The notes: generated from the sequence alone by a model not told the origin. 64,000 nucleotides of DNA from Gari tellinella (GCA_922989275.2 OV277870.1:38002356-38066355), one strand, 5' to 3'; positions 31,306 through 41,541 are shown, numbered from the stretch's first letter. Numbers and translations: made by a program.

Positions 31306-31524
31306 TTAACCCATTTATGCCTGGATATTGCAATGAACTCTCCCTATATACTTGCTGGGAGAGTTCATTATAGATATACAAGGGTGATCCAAAGACACTG
31401 GCATATTTGTCCATACTGCAGAACATTTCGAATGGAACCGCAAACAGTGTAGACAGTGATGAGATGCAGCAAATTGCGGCATCTCATCACGGTCTACACT
31501 GTTTGCTAGGCATAAATGGGTTAA
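31306..31524. mobile_element. Family L MITE, intact
   Basis: TTAACCCATTTATGCCTGG..GCATAAATGGGTTAA. Hairpin CAGTGTAGACAGTGATGAGA with ATGC-type arms and ..CATCTCATCACGGTC. Reference copy of the family. Confidence 0.85.
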
Positions 31525-31591
31525 ACTAAATCTGCACCCATGGTGCAAGGCCCAAACAGACTGAAGGACCCTGTGAATAATAACACTTAAC

Positions 31592-31712
31592 TGTTAACCT
31601 GCCAATTGCCACTCGAGTACAATATGCAACCAGTTTAGATTCAGATCAGACTTTAAAGTACTTGGCATCTGATCAGCATCCAAACTGTTTGACATATCTT
31701 TAGTGGGTTATA
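31592..31712. mobile_element. Small G-like element
   Basis: GTTAACCTGCCAATTGCC..TAGTGGGTTA ends and a beta-like hairpin TTCAGATCAGACT..GCATCTGATCAGCATCC. Confidence 0.5.
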
Positions 31713-31728
31713 TTTTCATTTTAAACTA

Positions 31729-31932
31729 TAGTATAACCTCTCTTTTACGACCATTAAATTGTGTTAATTAGCAGTTATTTAAAGCAGGTGACTGCTTAAA
31801 GCAAGGTGAAAATAAAACAGAAAGCTCCTTTAGGATCTTTCTGTTTTATGTTCACCTTGCTTTAAGCTGTCACCTGTATTTTACGAAATCAATAAGCGCA
31901 ATTTTAGTGGGCGTAATAGAGAGGCTTTATTG
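31729..31932. mobile_element. Family A MITE
   Basis: TAGTATAACCTCTCTTTTAC..TAATAGAGAGGCTTTATTG with TAs. Hairpin AATAAAACAGAAAGCTCC-TTTA-GGATC. Confidence 0.75.
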
Positions 31933-32069
31933 TAAATATCTAAACTTGAAAACAAATTGCAGACAAGTTTTAAATGGACAATATGGCTAGTTACGGTTAA
32001 GAGACATATGAAATAGTTTCCTAATACAAATATAACAGCCATGCATCTACTTATAAATTTATGATTAGT

Positions 32070-32267
32070 TTAACCCATTACCCCATAACCTTTTCCTAGT
32101 ATTGAAGATAAGTGACTACGTAAAGTAGGTTGAAAATAAAGCAAAAAGAACTTCTACAGGACAAATATTCATTGTACAAATAATGAAATTGGAACTATTT
32201 TCTTCAGTGGAAGATTGGAATAAATCAAAAGTGTAAAATGGCAAGTTTATGTGGGTAATGGATTTAA
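32070..32267. mobile_element. Family C MITE, hairpin decayed
   Basis: TTAACCCATTACCCCATAACC..GGGTAATGGATTTAA. Only the left alpha arm (GTAGGTTGAAAATAAAGC) is kept. Confidence 0.65.
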
Positions 32268-32786
32268 CACATATTTGTCTTGAACCCATGGCTCCATTTC
32301 TCCTAGCTTTTCTATCAAACTTGAAGCTGTGGTCTGTTATTAAACTCAGAATAATGCACCAAACGATAAGATTTCAGTACAGCAAGGGACACAACTGAAA
32401 TGGATATAGAGTCAGTGTCAGTCAGAGTTGTCTACCTTCCCAGGTAATATATTGCTTGCTACATACAGCATCTGATCTGGATTGTAACTGTTTGCAAATA
32501 AAGACGACTGCGCTGTTGGGCAGAGAAAGAATCAAACATACAGCTCATTTCAAGACATGGTTCATGAAGATAATGACACATAATGGCATAGATGTTGATT
32601 TGACGATGGTAAAGACTAATCTTGCATATGGTACAGTAACTAAAAGCCATGACTGTTGGACCTTGGACCCAAAACTCACCATGTTTGATGGATGATTATG
32701 TGTGTATGTTCTTTGCACTTGTAACTCTTTCCTTCTTATCAATAAGTTATCATGCCTTCACATGTTGCTCATATAGATACTGTATA

Positions 32787-33045
32787 CAGTAAAATCCCTT
32801 TACTACGACAATTCAAATGGGTGCTTTCTGTTTTAACCATAACCCCATAGAAGCACCAATTAAAGTGTTTCCTTTTTCCTCATACATATGCAATTTATTT
32901 TCTGAAAGTGGGTGTCTCAAGCAAGATGACAGTAAAGTAGCAACCCCATTTGGGAGATTTCTGCATAACATTCGTCCTGCCTTAAATATTTAACAAACTT
33001 TTATGCCAAAAGGTCCTTTGCATAGTCTAAATACCAGGTTTTACT
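32787..33045. mobile_element. Family A-like MITE, decayed
   Basis: TA + CAGTAAAATCCCTTTACTAC..ATACCAGGTTTTACTA; hairpin largely lost. Confidence 0.55.
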
Positions 33046-33094
33046 ATACATGCATATTGCAGTATGATAAACAGATTTAATTTTCACTCATATG

Positions 33095-33349
33095 CAGGGC
33101 TGCCGTTTCTCCCGATTTTTCCTAAATCTCCGGATTTTTTCCCAGTACATAGTAGCTTAAAGCAGGCTGAAAGTAAAGCAGAATGCGCCATAAGGCGCAT
33201 TCTGCTTTACATACAGCCTGCTTTAAGTAGTTGCATGTCAACAAAACAAGAAAAAGGTTAATGGGTAAAGGTACTATTCGTTAAATCGCACTTGAAAAAT
33301 GCAAGTTTGGAAATCTTAGGATTTTTCATGTCAACTTATGGCAGCCCTG
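33095..33349. mobile_element. CAGGGCTGCC-ended element with alpha hairpin
   Basis: CAGGGCTGCC..GGCAGCCCTG ends (hAT-like) enclose the alpha hairpin (33152-33228, apex GCGCC-ATAA-GGCGC) and a C-type 'GGTTAATGGGTAA' piece. No clear target duplication. Confidence 0.75.
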
Positions 33350-33462
33350 CGTATGACTTTAACCCTTTCAGCACTAAATATGTAAATGTCATCTATTCAT
33401 ACAGACTCCTTTGAGCACTAAATGAATGTCATACAGGGATACAGATTAAGGTTTTGATACAT

Positions 33463-33614
33463 AGAGGATATTGAATGAGTGTTTTTTCAGTAATTAATTT
33501 ATTGAACGAGTTGGATAAAAATGATATTTTGCGAGCCTTGGCGAGCAACATATCATTTTTATCCAACGAGTTCAATAAATTTATTACTGAAAAAACACGA
33601 ATTTAATATCCTAT
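33463..33614. repeat. Long palindrome
   Basis: AGGATATTGAATGAGTGTTTTTTC.. pairs with ..GAAAAAACACGAATTTAATATCC. The centre TGATATTTTGCGAGCC-TTGGCGAGCAACATATCA. Confidence 0.75.
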
Positions 33615-34221
33615 TTATCACATAAACACCAAATGACACGAAAATCCGAACTGTCTTACTTTCACTTTTGCCCTCGGCTCTTAGGTAAACGATTCGTCAT
33701 AGGTGTTATTCTGTTTTATTCATCCGTAGATAAAAACACCAATCATATTTACGTAAAGAAAATCAACTCCATTACGTTGTGAAAAGACTTCTCTGATACC
33801 ATATTCAAATTTTAAATTAATATTTAAATTAAAGTTGTTCTAATTGACTAAAAATGATCATTTGACATAAAGAATCTAGTTTCGTTTTCAAAATAACGTC
33901 AAGACGTAACATGACGTCATTATCATTGTAACGTCTAAATTTGAAAAACAGTCTGAGTCACTGTTAATACAGTCTACGTAGTATTAAGTTTAGCCTAATT
34001 TGCAGCCTGAGTTTGCGAGACTGCTAGGGATAATGTTTTTAGGACACTTTGAAATGTTTCAATACCTAGTGGTGATCTATGTTTGTCTAGATTCTCTTAA
34101 CTGATTTACAGTCGGCGTAGTAGTACATTATTTTGGTGATTCGAAAATTAGTATAAAATATATGCCCAGTGGGCCATACGATTTTTACGGCCCTCTATAT
34201 TTTGCACGTTTATGTGATAAA
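33614..34221. mobile_element. ~608-bp candidate element with 14-bp TIRs
   Basis: TTTATCACATAAAC (33614) and GTTTATGTGATAAA (34221) are exact complements. Interior is unique, without ORF. It abuts the preceding palindrome. Confidence 0.45.
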
Positions 34222-34867
34222 GTTGGGTATTAACTCCTAGATATTTTACAGAATTGGGTATTTGCAATTCTATTCATATTCTGACAAGTTATTAAAAAAT
34301 TTCTTTGCTTTTTGCTACAATACTTTGGTTTTTGTTACTCCTTAAAGTAAATATTATTGCTCTTTCCGCAATTTTAATCGGATAAATACCCCCAATAAGT
34401 GCCTTATCTGTAACCCTGGTCATCTGCTCATAATTTTCACCAAGCCTGCAGAAATATTCTGAGAACTAGTTTGGATCTTAACCAGAAACCAAGTTACTCA
34501 GCATCTGATATATATCCAAACTTTTTCAAAGATAGATAACACTTACTTACTTCTAGTGATCAATGGCTAACAAATAGAATGTTGTACGTTTGTTCGAAGT
34601 GCATTATTATATAATAATCTTGATATAAAGCAAGAATAGAATAGGATGATTGCAATACAATCAGCAGACATGAGATTTACAGATACTCTCATTAAACCTG
34701 CCTTGTTCAGCCAATCAATTAAGAAACAATGAGATCTCCTTAAGGAGCTTTTAACTTTACTTTAGCAACACTGAAAACAATCTACATTTATCAAAGGAAA
34801 GTGTAAATACAGAACAAATGTAGTTCAGAAAGCAAAGAAAATATCTTCTGCTTTATTTTTGTTCCGT
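34222..34867. other. Decayed repeat remnants only
   Basis: A weak beta hairpin near 34463-34530 and an A-like trace near 34735-34765. Confidence 0.3.
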
Positions 34868-35075
34868 CTAACCCGTTACCCCAATAATACACCCTTTTAT
34901 GCCTTTAATTAATTAATTCATAGAAAAAAAATAGCTCCATTCTTACAGTCATGGAAATGCACCATAAGAAATATTTTTCTATTTCCTGGCAGACTGTAGC
35001 TTACAGCAGGCTGAAGGTAAAGCAGTTTTGCATTCAATCTCTGCTTTATGTGGTAACCTACCTCCAATACATTAA
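34868..35075. mobile_element. Family C MITE, decayed
   Basis: CTAACCCGTTACCCC.. left end; CAGGCTGAAGGTAAAGCAG arm; right arm shortened. Confidence 0.6.
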
Positions 35076-35299
35076 GCAGCGTAAAGCTCTTATCTTTCTT
35101 TAAGACTACCAGTGCATCTTGTTTAATTGGTTGATTACAACAGGTTTATGATCATATCAGTATGGTTGTACCAAGTCTACCTTTCATTTACAGGGTAGAT
35201 ATAATACCTAAACAACAGTTTGAATACACTATGGTATATGAGCTAGAGCTTAAACATGATACACATGATGATTATGCTTGTACTTAGGATGAAATGACA

Positions 35300-35488
35300 A
35301 AGCCCAAGATAAGAGACATGAAAAGTAGAAAATTAAAAAAAGTTTTTTGTACATCTCCATGAAACCCTATGTTGTGACAACTCATTAGAATCGTCTCGAA
35401 GAGACGATTCTAATGAGTACTCACAACATATGGTTTGGTGGAGACATAAGGGTTTTGGTATCTGACAAACTCCTCTTATCTGGGGCTA
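35300..35488. mobile_element. Family J fold-back
   Basis: Perfect centre ATTAGAATCGTCTC-GAA-GAGACGATTCTAAT; ends ..CTCCTCTTATCTGGGGC. Confidence 0.7.
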
Positions 35489-35714
35489 AGGATGATGGCT
35501 ATTCACATATGATATTTGAAACTCAAGAAGTATTTAACTATCAAGAGCTTGGTCACAACTACTGAGCCTAATAGAGTATACACGGCCAGTCCTCTGCTTA
35601 GCAACCATTTAAAGCAAAAGCAATATGTTTATATACAGGTGAATGCTTAATGAAGGACAACGGTTATTCAGAAAAATCCATATGGAAGCTTTCTGTAAGA
35701 CCTTTATCTTACAT

Positions 35715-35920
35715 TAACGCCTTTACCCCATAGATACACATTTTTACGCATATAATTTATCCTCCAAGAAGAAAATAGTTCCAATTCATACAGTCATGAA
35801 TATGTATCAGAAGAACTATTTTCTACAATATAGGAGATGATAGCTTAAGCAGTTTGAAGGTAAGGCAGAATGGGCCCTATACCTGTCTTCAAATCTAGAC
35901 ACAGGCTATGGAGTTCAATG
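35715..35920. mobile_element. Family C MITE with half hairpin
   Basis: CTTTACCCCATAGATAC..GGCTATGGAGTTCAATG. The alpha left arm reaches GGCAGAATGGGCCC, then the right arm is missing. Confidence 0.6.
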
Positions 35921-36038
35921 CCCTCTAGTTTATATATTAATCAAATGATTAACTTAAAAGTAGAATATTTGAAAATGTGAAATGTTAACAAGCTAACTAA
36001 GGAGTTTTCTGCATTACTTTTGTCTTGCATTAAACTCC

Positions 36039-36245
36039 TTAACTCATTACCCCAAAGCCTGTTTCTAATACTAGAGATAAGTTACCACTTAAAGCCATAA
36101 GGCACATTCTGCTTTACTTTCAGCCTGCTTTAAACTACCGGCTGCTAGAATGTAGAAATTATTTCTATTGATAAATATTCACAACTTTTTTCTTCAGTCG
36201 AGAAATAGATTATAGGCATATTTATGGGTAATACTAATGGGTTAA
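36039..36245. mobile_element. Family C MITE (inverse) with left arm deleted
   Basis: TTAACTCATTACCCC..GGTAATACTAATGGGTTAA. CTTAAAGCCATAAGGCACATTC shows the left arm lost up to the tip. Confidence 0.7.
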
Positions 36246-36610
36246 GGAGCTTTCTGCAATATTTTTGCCCTGCATTAAGCTGCCATCTGTCGTAAAGGCT
36301 GCATAAGAATGCTTTAATTTCTAATGGTTGTTTAACACAAGTCTGGCTATAGTACACAGGTACAAACTAAAGTTACTCAAATATAACAAACATACAACTA
36401 GGAAGAGTAACATCTGTACAACACGGAACTGTAAACTTGAGATTACAACAAAAATTAAATAAATGGTGCAAAAAACAGAATAACAAACAAAAATTATTGC
36501 AAGCTTTAAACGTATTTTTGGCAAGCCTAACCCACCCAAGGCTGTGATACATAAACACAGGAAGTATTGTGACTGATCCCTACTATAACTAACCCTTGGC
36601 TGCCCCTAAC

Positions 36611-36853
36611 TTAACCCTTTTACTCCGTAGATACATATTTTTTTTACACATACATTTCTCCACTGACGAAAATAGTTCCAATTTATACAGCCATGAATAT
36701 GTATCCTAAGAAATAGTCCTAGCAGATGGTAGCTTAAAGCAGGCTGAAAGAAAAGCAGAATGTGCCTTGAGGCACATTCTGCTTTACTTTCAACCTGCTT
36801 TAAGTGGTCATCCATCTTCAACATAAGAAATAGGTTATGGAGTAAAGAATTAA
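36611..36853. mobile_element. Family C MITE
   Basis: TTAACCCTTTTACTCC..GGAGTAAAGAATTAA. Alpha hairpin apex GTGCC-TTGA-GGCAC. Confidence 0.8.
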
Positions 36854-36881
36854 CCCCACCCCTCTCCCTCATAATTATAAG

Positions 36882-37066
36882 GCTTCAGATATGGGGAGTC
36901 TTTCCAAAACAAAAATCCTTAAGTCTGCATAAACTCTATGGTGTGACTACTCATTAGAATCATCGCTAAGATACCATTCTAATGAATAGTTAACCATACA
37001 CAGTTTGGTGCAGAATTAAAAGAGAAAGTTTAGAAATTATTAATTTACTCCCTATAATCTGGACCC
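36882..37066. mobile_element. Family J fold-back, decayed
   Basis: GTGACTACTCATTAGAATCATCGC..CATTCTAATGAATAG centre; ..CTATAATCTGGACCCC end. Confidence 0.6.
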
Positions 37067-37183
37067 CAGCCTACGTATTAATTGCAGGAAGACATTTGAT
37101 GTCTCATTATTACATAAACAGAACATACTCCAATGACCTGTCTACTGAGATATGGAGATATTGAACAAAGGTTGTAGACCCCA

Positions 37184-37351
37184 CAGGGCTCCAGATAAAA
37201 GCAAGCCTATTATTTTCGATACTTTCTCCTTTATGTCTTCATCATGCCCTACGCTGCAACCACTCATAATTATTAATAGAATCGCTGCCAAGGTTTGGTG
37301 GAGACATAAAGATTGTAGTATTGGAAATACTCTCCCTATCCGGAGGTCTGT
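37184..37351. mobile_element. Family J fold-back, decayed
   Basis: CAGGGCTCCAGATAAAAG left end, ..CTCCCTATCCGGAGG right end, broken centre. Confidence 0.55.
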
Positions 37352-37441
37352 AGACCCTGGTCAACCACAGCAGTATATATCCTATCTCAGGATCTAGAGC
37401 ATCTGGAATTCAGAATCAAAAGAGTTTGTGAACAACCACTA

Positions 37442-37508
37442 AATGCAGTGTAGACCCTGATTAGACACTTTAATTGCAGTATCTGATCTGAATCAACACT
37501 GTTTTCAC
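37442..37508. repeat. Decayed beta/L hairpin
   Basis: GTGTAGACCCTGATTAGACAC..GTATCTGATCTGAATCAACAC. Confidence 0.5.
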
Positions 37509-37727
37509 TGTGCCCAAAGTCATTTTTTGCATATTGCATTCCAAATCAGTTAAACCTTGTCAAAATAAGAAAAATATAATACAGACCCTACAACTTTTGG
37601 TATCTTATTTCTGTCTTTCTTGACAATTGAAACCAAAAATGCCCATATTGACATCCGAAATATTGACTTGGTCTTAATCAATATATTGCTTATTTTTTAA
37701 TTGACTCGATTAAAGCAGCCACAAAGC

Positions 37728-37946
37728 TTAACACATTACCCCATAAATATGCCTTTAATTTATTCCTTCATTGAAGTCAAAAGTTCCACTTTATACAGTC
37801 ATGAACGTTCTGTCAGAAATATTTTCTGTATTCTAACAGATGTCCTGTTAAAGCAGGCTAAAAGTAAAGCAGAATGCGCCTTTCAACCTGCTTTAAGTAG
37901 ACACCTGTCTTCAAAACTAGAAACAAGCTATGGGGTAATGGGTTAA
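37728..37946. mobile_element. Family C MITE with asymmetric hairpin
   Basis: TTAACACATTACCCC..TGGGGTAATGGGTTAA. Left alpha arm complete to GCGCC; the right arm restarts at TTTCAACCTGC. Confidence 0.75.
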
Positions 37947-38267
37947 ACAATGTTTGATATACGGTAGTATATTTGCACAAAATGGATATGGAGGTCAGGG
38001 TTAAATTATAACACAGGTTTCGTAATAAGAAGTCTTTTAAAGACTTGAACAATTAAACTACTTATAAACATAACATACAGACTACAGCCAAATAATGCAC
38101 CAAAACAGAAATAACTGAAATTTGAGATTCCAAATCTACATCACAATGGCTGAACTATTGCAACAAAACAACTAGGTAGTGTCACCAGAGTTATCACCCT
38201 GGAAATAGGTAGTGAAGTCAGAGTAACCTCCCTGGATATTAACAGAACTTGTAGTGCTGAGACAGGC
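37947..38267. other. No recognisable feature
   Basis: Unique sequence. Confidence 0.3.
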
Positions 38268-38407
38268 CCAGCGCTTATAAAGCGTTAGAGTTGAGTGTCA
38301 GTTCGTTCTCAAACATTTGATTGGTTAGATTTGAGCTGCGGCTCAAATCTGACCAGTCAAATGCTTGAGAATGATTTAAGACTCAACTTAAACGCTTTAC
38401 AAGCATG
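38268..38407. mobile_element. Fold-back element O, both arms
   Basis: GCTTATAAAGCGTTAGAGTT..AACGCTTTACAAGC. The inner tip CAGATTTGAGC..GCTCAAATCTGAC is nearly loopless. Confidence 0.75.
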
Positions 38408-38430
38408 GACCCATATATATTCATTCCTTT

Positions 38431-38485
38431 CAAACAGTGTAGACCAAGATCAGATGGCTCCTGATCTGGATCTGTACTGTTTTTC
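38431..38485. repeat. Beta/H-type hairpin remnant
   Basis: CAGTGTAGACCAAGATCAGA..GATCTGGATCTGTACTG. Confidence 0.5.
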
Positions 38486-38661
38486 AAAATTTATAGTATT
38501 TCTGGGGGAAAAAACCTTTGAGCGTAAACGGTCAATTTATTCTTCATAGAAATGGCTTTTCTAAAATGTACTGATCAATAACCATCAGAAACTATTCCTG
38601 CATCCCCACAGGTGAATGCTTATAACAGGCTAAAACTAAAACAGACAGCTCTTCAACACAT

Positions 38662-38914
38662 TTAACCCTAGTGACGACTGACGAGTATACTTGTCATTAA
38701 CAAACAATGTACCTGGAAAGAGTACATTTGTTCTAGGCAAACAGGGTAGACCCTGATCAGAGGGCTCCTGCAGATGCCCTTTGATCAGTGTCTGCACTGT
38801 TTGTCATTTTGCGATAATTGTAAAATGAGCCCTAGATAGTCAAATGATTATGGATTATAGGCTTAAGTTCATAATCGGAATTATCCATTAAAAGTTTCAG
38901 GCGTAAATGAGTAA
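38662..38914. mobile_element. Family H MITE
   Basis: TTAACCCTAGTGACGAC..CAGGCGTAAATGAG. Hairpin AGACCCTGATCAGAGGGC, apex GCTCC-TGCA-GATGC. Confidence 0.75.
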
Positions 38915-38916
38915 AG

Positions 38917-38998
38917 GAGCTCTCTGCTTTGCTTTCAGTCTGCTTTAAGTAACTACCTTACTTTAAAACTGAAACCAAGCTACTGGATAAAGGGTCAA
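38917..38998. repeat. Right half of a C element
   Basis: TCTGCTTTGCTTTCAGTCTGC..CTACTGGATAAAGGG. Confidence 0.5.
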
Positions 38999-39139
38999 TC
39001 TGTAATAAATAATAGGGTATAATGTGATGTCTAGGCAATTTGTCAGTTGAAACCATACGGGCCTAGGACTCTGTACTTTGCATACGTACATAGGTCCATA
39101 CAATTCTCAACTGAAGTGACAATACTTAAATTTTCTATA

Positions 39140-39345
39140 CAGTAAAACCTCTCTTTTATGACCACTAAAAATAAGGCTAATTGATAGTCTGAAAGACAAG
39201 TGACAGCCTAAAGCAAGATGAAGGTAAAACAGAAAGCTCCTAAAGGAGCTTTCTGTTTTACCTTCACCTTTCTTTAAGCAGCCACCTACCTTAATCACAA
39301 AATAATTAATGTAATTTAATGATCGTAATAGAAAGATTTTACTGT
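39140..39345. mobile_element. Family A MITE
   Basis: CAGTAAAACCTCTCTTTTA..AGAAAGATTTTACTG with TAs. Hairpin GTAAAACAGAAAGCTCC-TAAA-GGAGC. Confidence 0.85.
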
Positions 39346-39808
39346 ACACAATTTAAACTCTGGAAGACAATCCTTCGGTCTGATACTCGGCAGAGAGAGA
39401 ATCCCTCTATATGTTCACATCAGCAGCATGAGGGGTCCCGTGACACGGCATATACTGGCTATATATAGCACTGACTATACACTATGCTATATACAAGAGC
39501 CTCAGACAGTGTACAGGTAGTATTTGATATATATAAACAACCTCAGGTATACAAGCATATGGCAATTCATTACTATATCATATTGTTGCCTTCAATATAT
39601 TGTCATGAGCACTAAATTCTGGTTTCCGTTTTTGAACTGAAAACGCTAAACTTCACTTGGCACATTTATGACTTTGCACAATTCTGATTCGTCTTCAATT
39701 ATCTTAACAAGTAGAAAAAAACATTACAAAATTGAAATGACGTCTTGAATACATTTCTATGAACAATTTTTCACATCTATCGTGTGTCGTTAATCCACCA
39801 TTTTACAT
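39346..39808. other. Presumed 3' UTR/downstream flank of TNK2-like gene
   Basis: Unique AT-rich sequence with a TATATA-rich patch around 39460-39540. No recognised repeat and no canonical AATAAA on the minus strand. Confidence 0.4.
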
Positions 39809-39857
39809 CACATGAATACCACTTCCTGTCACATGATCATTACTTCCTGTCACATGA
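39809..39857. repeat. 21-bp tandem repeat at the TNK2 stop codon/3' UTR
   Basis: Two 21-bp units (39809-39829, 39830-39850), each reading CACATGA..ACTTCCTGT on the plus strand, are followed by a third partial CACATGA that runs into the stop codon. On the transcript they lie immediately after TAG. Confidence 0.7.
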
Positions 39858-40088
39858 CTAGACATCCACACATTCTGGGCTGGGTGGGGTATTGTCTTCT
39901 CTCTCCTTTCCCAGCATAAAGTCTGCAGCATTTTGCACATTCCAGTTACAGGCAAGTAAAGCTTCCTTGCACCTGCTAACATCTCCCAGTTGAATACTGA
40001 GTAACTGTTTTAATTTGATATACTTGATGGCTTTGTGTAAGTCCCACTTAGTGTCCTCTAGTGCAGCTAAACAGTCCTCTCTAGTTAC
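39858..40088 (-). CDS. TNK2: TNK2-like gene, last coding exon (C-terminal UBA region)
   Basis: The exon follows TGTGTTTACAG (minus strand) in phase 0 and encodes 76 residues and TAG. The first ~60 form a tandem UBA-like helical unit: Val-Thr-Arg-Glu-Asp-Cys, then a Trp-Asp-Leu-His-Lys-Ala helix, Tyr-Ile-Lys-Leu-Lys-Gln-Leu, Cys-Lys-Glu-Ala-Leu, and Asn-Trp-Asn-Val..Ala-Ala-Asp-Phe-Met-Leu-Gly. This matches what I know of the vertebrate ACK1 C-terminus (VT-x-E-x-C, W, YLKVEQL, ECHKVL, WNLE, LLG). In ACK1 this domain binds ubiquitin and governs turnover after EGF stimulation. The tail after it is short and acidic/Pro-rich. No canonical AATAAA was seen in the ~500 bases after the stop. Confidence 0.88.
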   Translation of the reverse strand, partial: VTREDCLAALEDTKWDLHKAIKYIKLKQLLSIQLGDVSRCKEALLACNWNVQNAADFMLGKEREDNTPPSPECVDV

Positions 40089-40128
40089 CTGTAAACACAA
40101 AGTCAATGCTTTACATCAGTGCTTTTCT

Positions 40129-40343
40129 TTAGCCCTTTACTCCATCTATTCCTCCATTGAAGAAATTGTTTCAAATTTATAGTCATGAATATGTATCAAA
40201 TGAAATATTTCATATGTTGTTTCAGATGGTAGCTTTAAGCAGGTTGAAAGAAAAGCAGAATGTGCCTTAAGGCTCATCCTGCTTTACTTTCAAAATGCTT
40301 TAAGTCTACAATACTAGAAACTGCTTATGGAGTAGTGGGTTAA
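40129..40343. mobile_element. Family C MITE in TNK2 intron
   Basis: GCCCTTTACTCC..GGAGTAGTGGGTTAA. Alpha hairpin GTGCC-TTAA-GGCTC. Confidence 0.75.
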
Positions 40344-40439
40344 CAGAAAGGGTCAGATTGTAAAAGAGTTGCAATTCAGAACCCTAGAATATAGTCACAC
40401 TTTGACATCTCTAAATTGCTTAAGTAGAGTACATCTGTT

Positions 40440-40503
40440 TTTCAATATTAAAACCCGTCTAAGTCATGTTTTAACATTGAAATATAGGTACTGTATGTTT
40501 GAT
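40440..40503. repeat. Family K fragment
   Basis: TTAAAACCCGTCTAAGTCATG..TAACATTGAAATATAGG, a decayed K centre. Confidence 0.45.
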
Positions 40504-40659
40504 ATGATAAAATTCTATTTGTTATGACTTTATTAGGTCCTTTTAATAGCACATGTACATCATTCTGTATTTCAGACATATCATGATGTAATGCTTATTA
40601 TAGGTGACGGAAGACCTGAGATGCCCTTTACACAATTTCATTGACAAATCCGCAAATGG

Positions 40660-40800
40660 GTAGCCAACCTTCCACAGCCCGGGTTGAAGGCTTCCGCACA
40701 GGAAAAATCCAAAGGGCACAACCCAGGATTCGAATCACAGCCTTGAGGAACTAATTGTTTTTCAGTCACAGTGACTATAACCACGTCCCCTCAGAGGCCC
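40660..40800 (-). repeat. SINE-like sequence
   Basis: Minus strand has GGGGACGTGGTTATAGTC, then TGATTCGAATCCTGGG (B-box-like GATTCGAATCC) and GTGCCCTTTGG. tRNA-derived SINE is the best guess. Confidence 0.4.
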
Positions 40801-40886
40801 TCCAGATATTTTCCACTCAATAGATTTTAAAATAATGAAATACAGGTAGATTTTACATAGACCAGTTTAAGCCTAGTATCTTTTTA

Positions 40887-41105
40887 AGGGGATATTGGCA
40901 AACAGTGTAAATCCTGATGAGACGCTGCGTAATGCAGCATCTCATCAGGGTCTACACTATTTGCTATTGCATATGAAATGTTCTGCAGCATAAAGAAAAT
41001 ATTGCAGTGGGTTTTAGATCATACTTGTTTTTCTATAATGAAATCTCCCAGCAAGCATGTACGTAAGGAGAGTCCATTACAATATCCAGGCATGAATGGA
41101 TTAGC
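40887..41105. mobile_element. Family L MITE beside the TNK2 52-nt exon
   Basis: Inverse L: hairpin GATGAGACGCTGCG-TAA-TGCAGCATCTCATC, then ..CAATATCCAGGCATGAATGG end. Confidence 0.75.
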
Positions 41106-41135
41106 GAGATTGAGATTTGTCTCTAGTGTACTTAC

Positions 41136-41187
41136 ATCACTACCAAACAGTTTCTGCATCAGATTTACTTCCTCACCATTCTTCTCC
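41136..41187 (-). CDS. TNK2: TNK2-like gene, 52-nt penultimate exon
   Basis: On the minus strand, TTGTTGTTTTACAG precedes GGAGAAG. With the AG from the previous exon this reads Arg-Glu-Lys-Asn-Gly-Glu-Glu-Val-Asn-Leu-Met-Gln-Lys-Leu-Phe-Gly-Ser-Asp. The exon closes at GAT|GTAAGT in phase 0. The sequence resembles the helical linker that precedes the UBA module in ACK kinases. The intron to its left is ~1.05 kb and to its right ~12 kb. An L-family transposon ends ~31 bp beyond its donor side. Confidence 0.85.
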
Positions 41188-41257
41188 CTGTAAAACAACA
41201 AATACAAATCCAACATGAGTAAAATAGCCTTATAATGTAGTGAACTCTAAAATTTAA

Positions 41258-41541
41258 TGTAACCCATTACTCCATAGATAACCCTTTTAACACATTTAAT
41301 TTATTCTTCCACTGAAGAAAATAGTTCCACTTTATACAGTCATGAATATGTTTCATAAGAAATATTCAATATTCTAGCAGATGGGAGCTTTAAGCAGGCT
41401 GAAAGTAAAGCAGAATGTGCCTTAAGGCACATTCTGCATTACTTTCAATCTGCTTTAAGTTAGTAGTAACTTGTTTTCAAAACTGAAAACAGTGGTCCCC
41501 GGTCTTCAAAACTAGAAACAGGCTAGGGAGTAATGGGATAA
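41258..41541. mobile_element. Family C MITE with duplicated tail
   Basis: GTAACCCATTACTCC..GGGAGTAATGGG. Alpha apex GTGCC-TTAA-GGCAC. The tail 'TTCAAAACT.GAAACAG' occurs twice. Confidence 0.75.

Larger units (their letters stand above)
40089..41135 (-). other. 1.05-kb intron of the TNK2-like gene
   Basis: This intron lies between the 52-nt exon (GTAAGT) and the UBA exon (TTTACAG). It holds a C element, a K fragment, a SINE-like segment and an L element. Confidence 0.7.

Noticed and set aside
32456..32742. Overlapping ORFs on both strands near 32.5 kb
   Set aside because: No signal peptide, domain or splice evidence; composition is like the surrounding intergenic DNA.
36321..36539. Hydrophobic minus-strand ORF resembling a membrane segment
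   Set aside because: AT-rich sequence read as Phe/Leu/Val codons; no start context or family.
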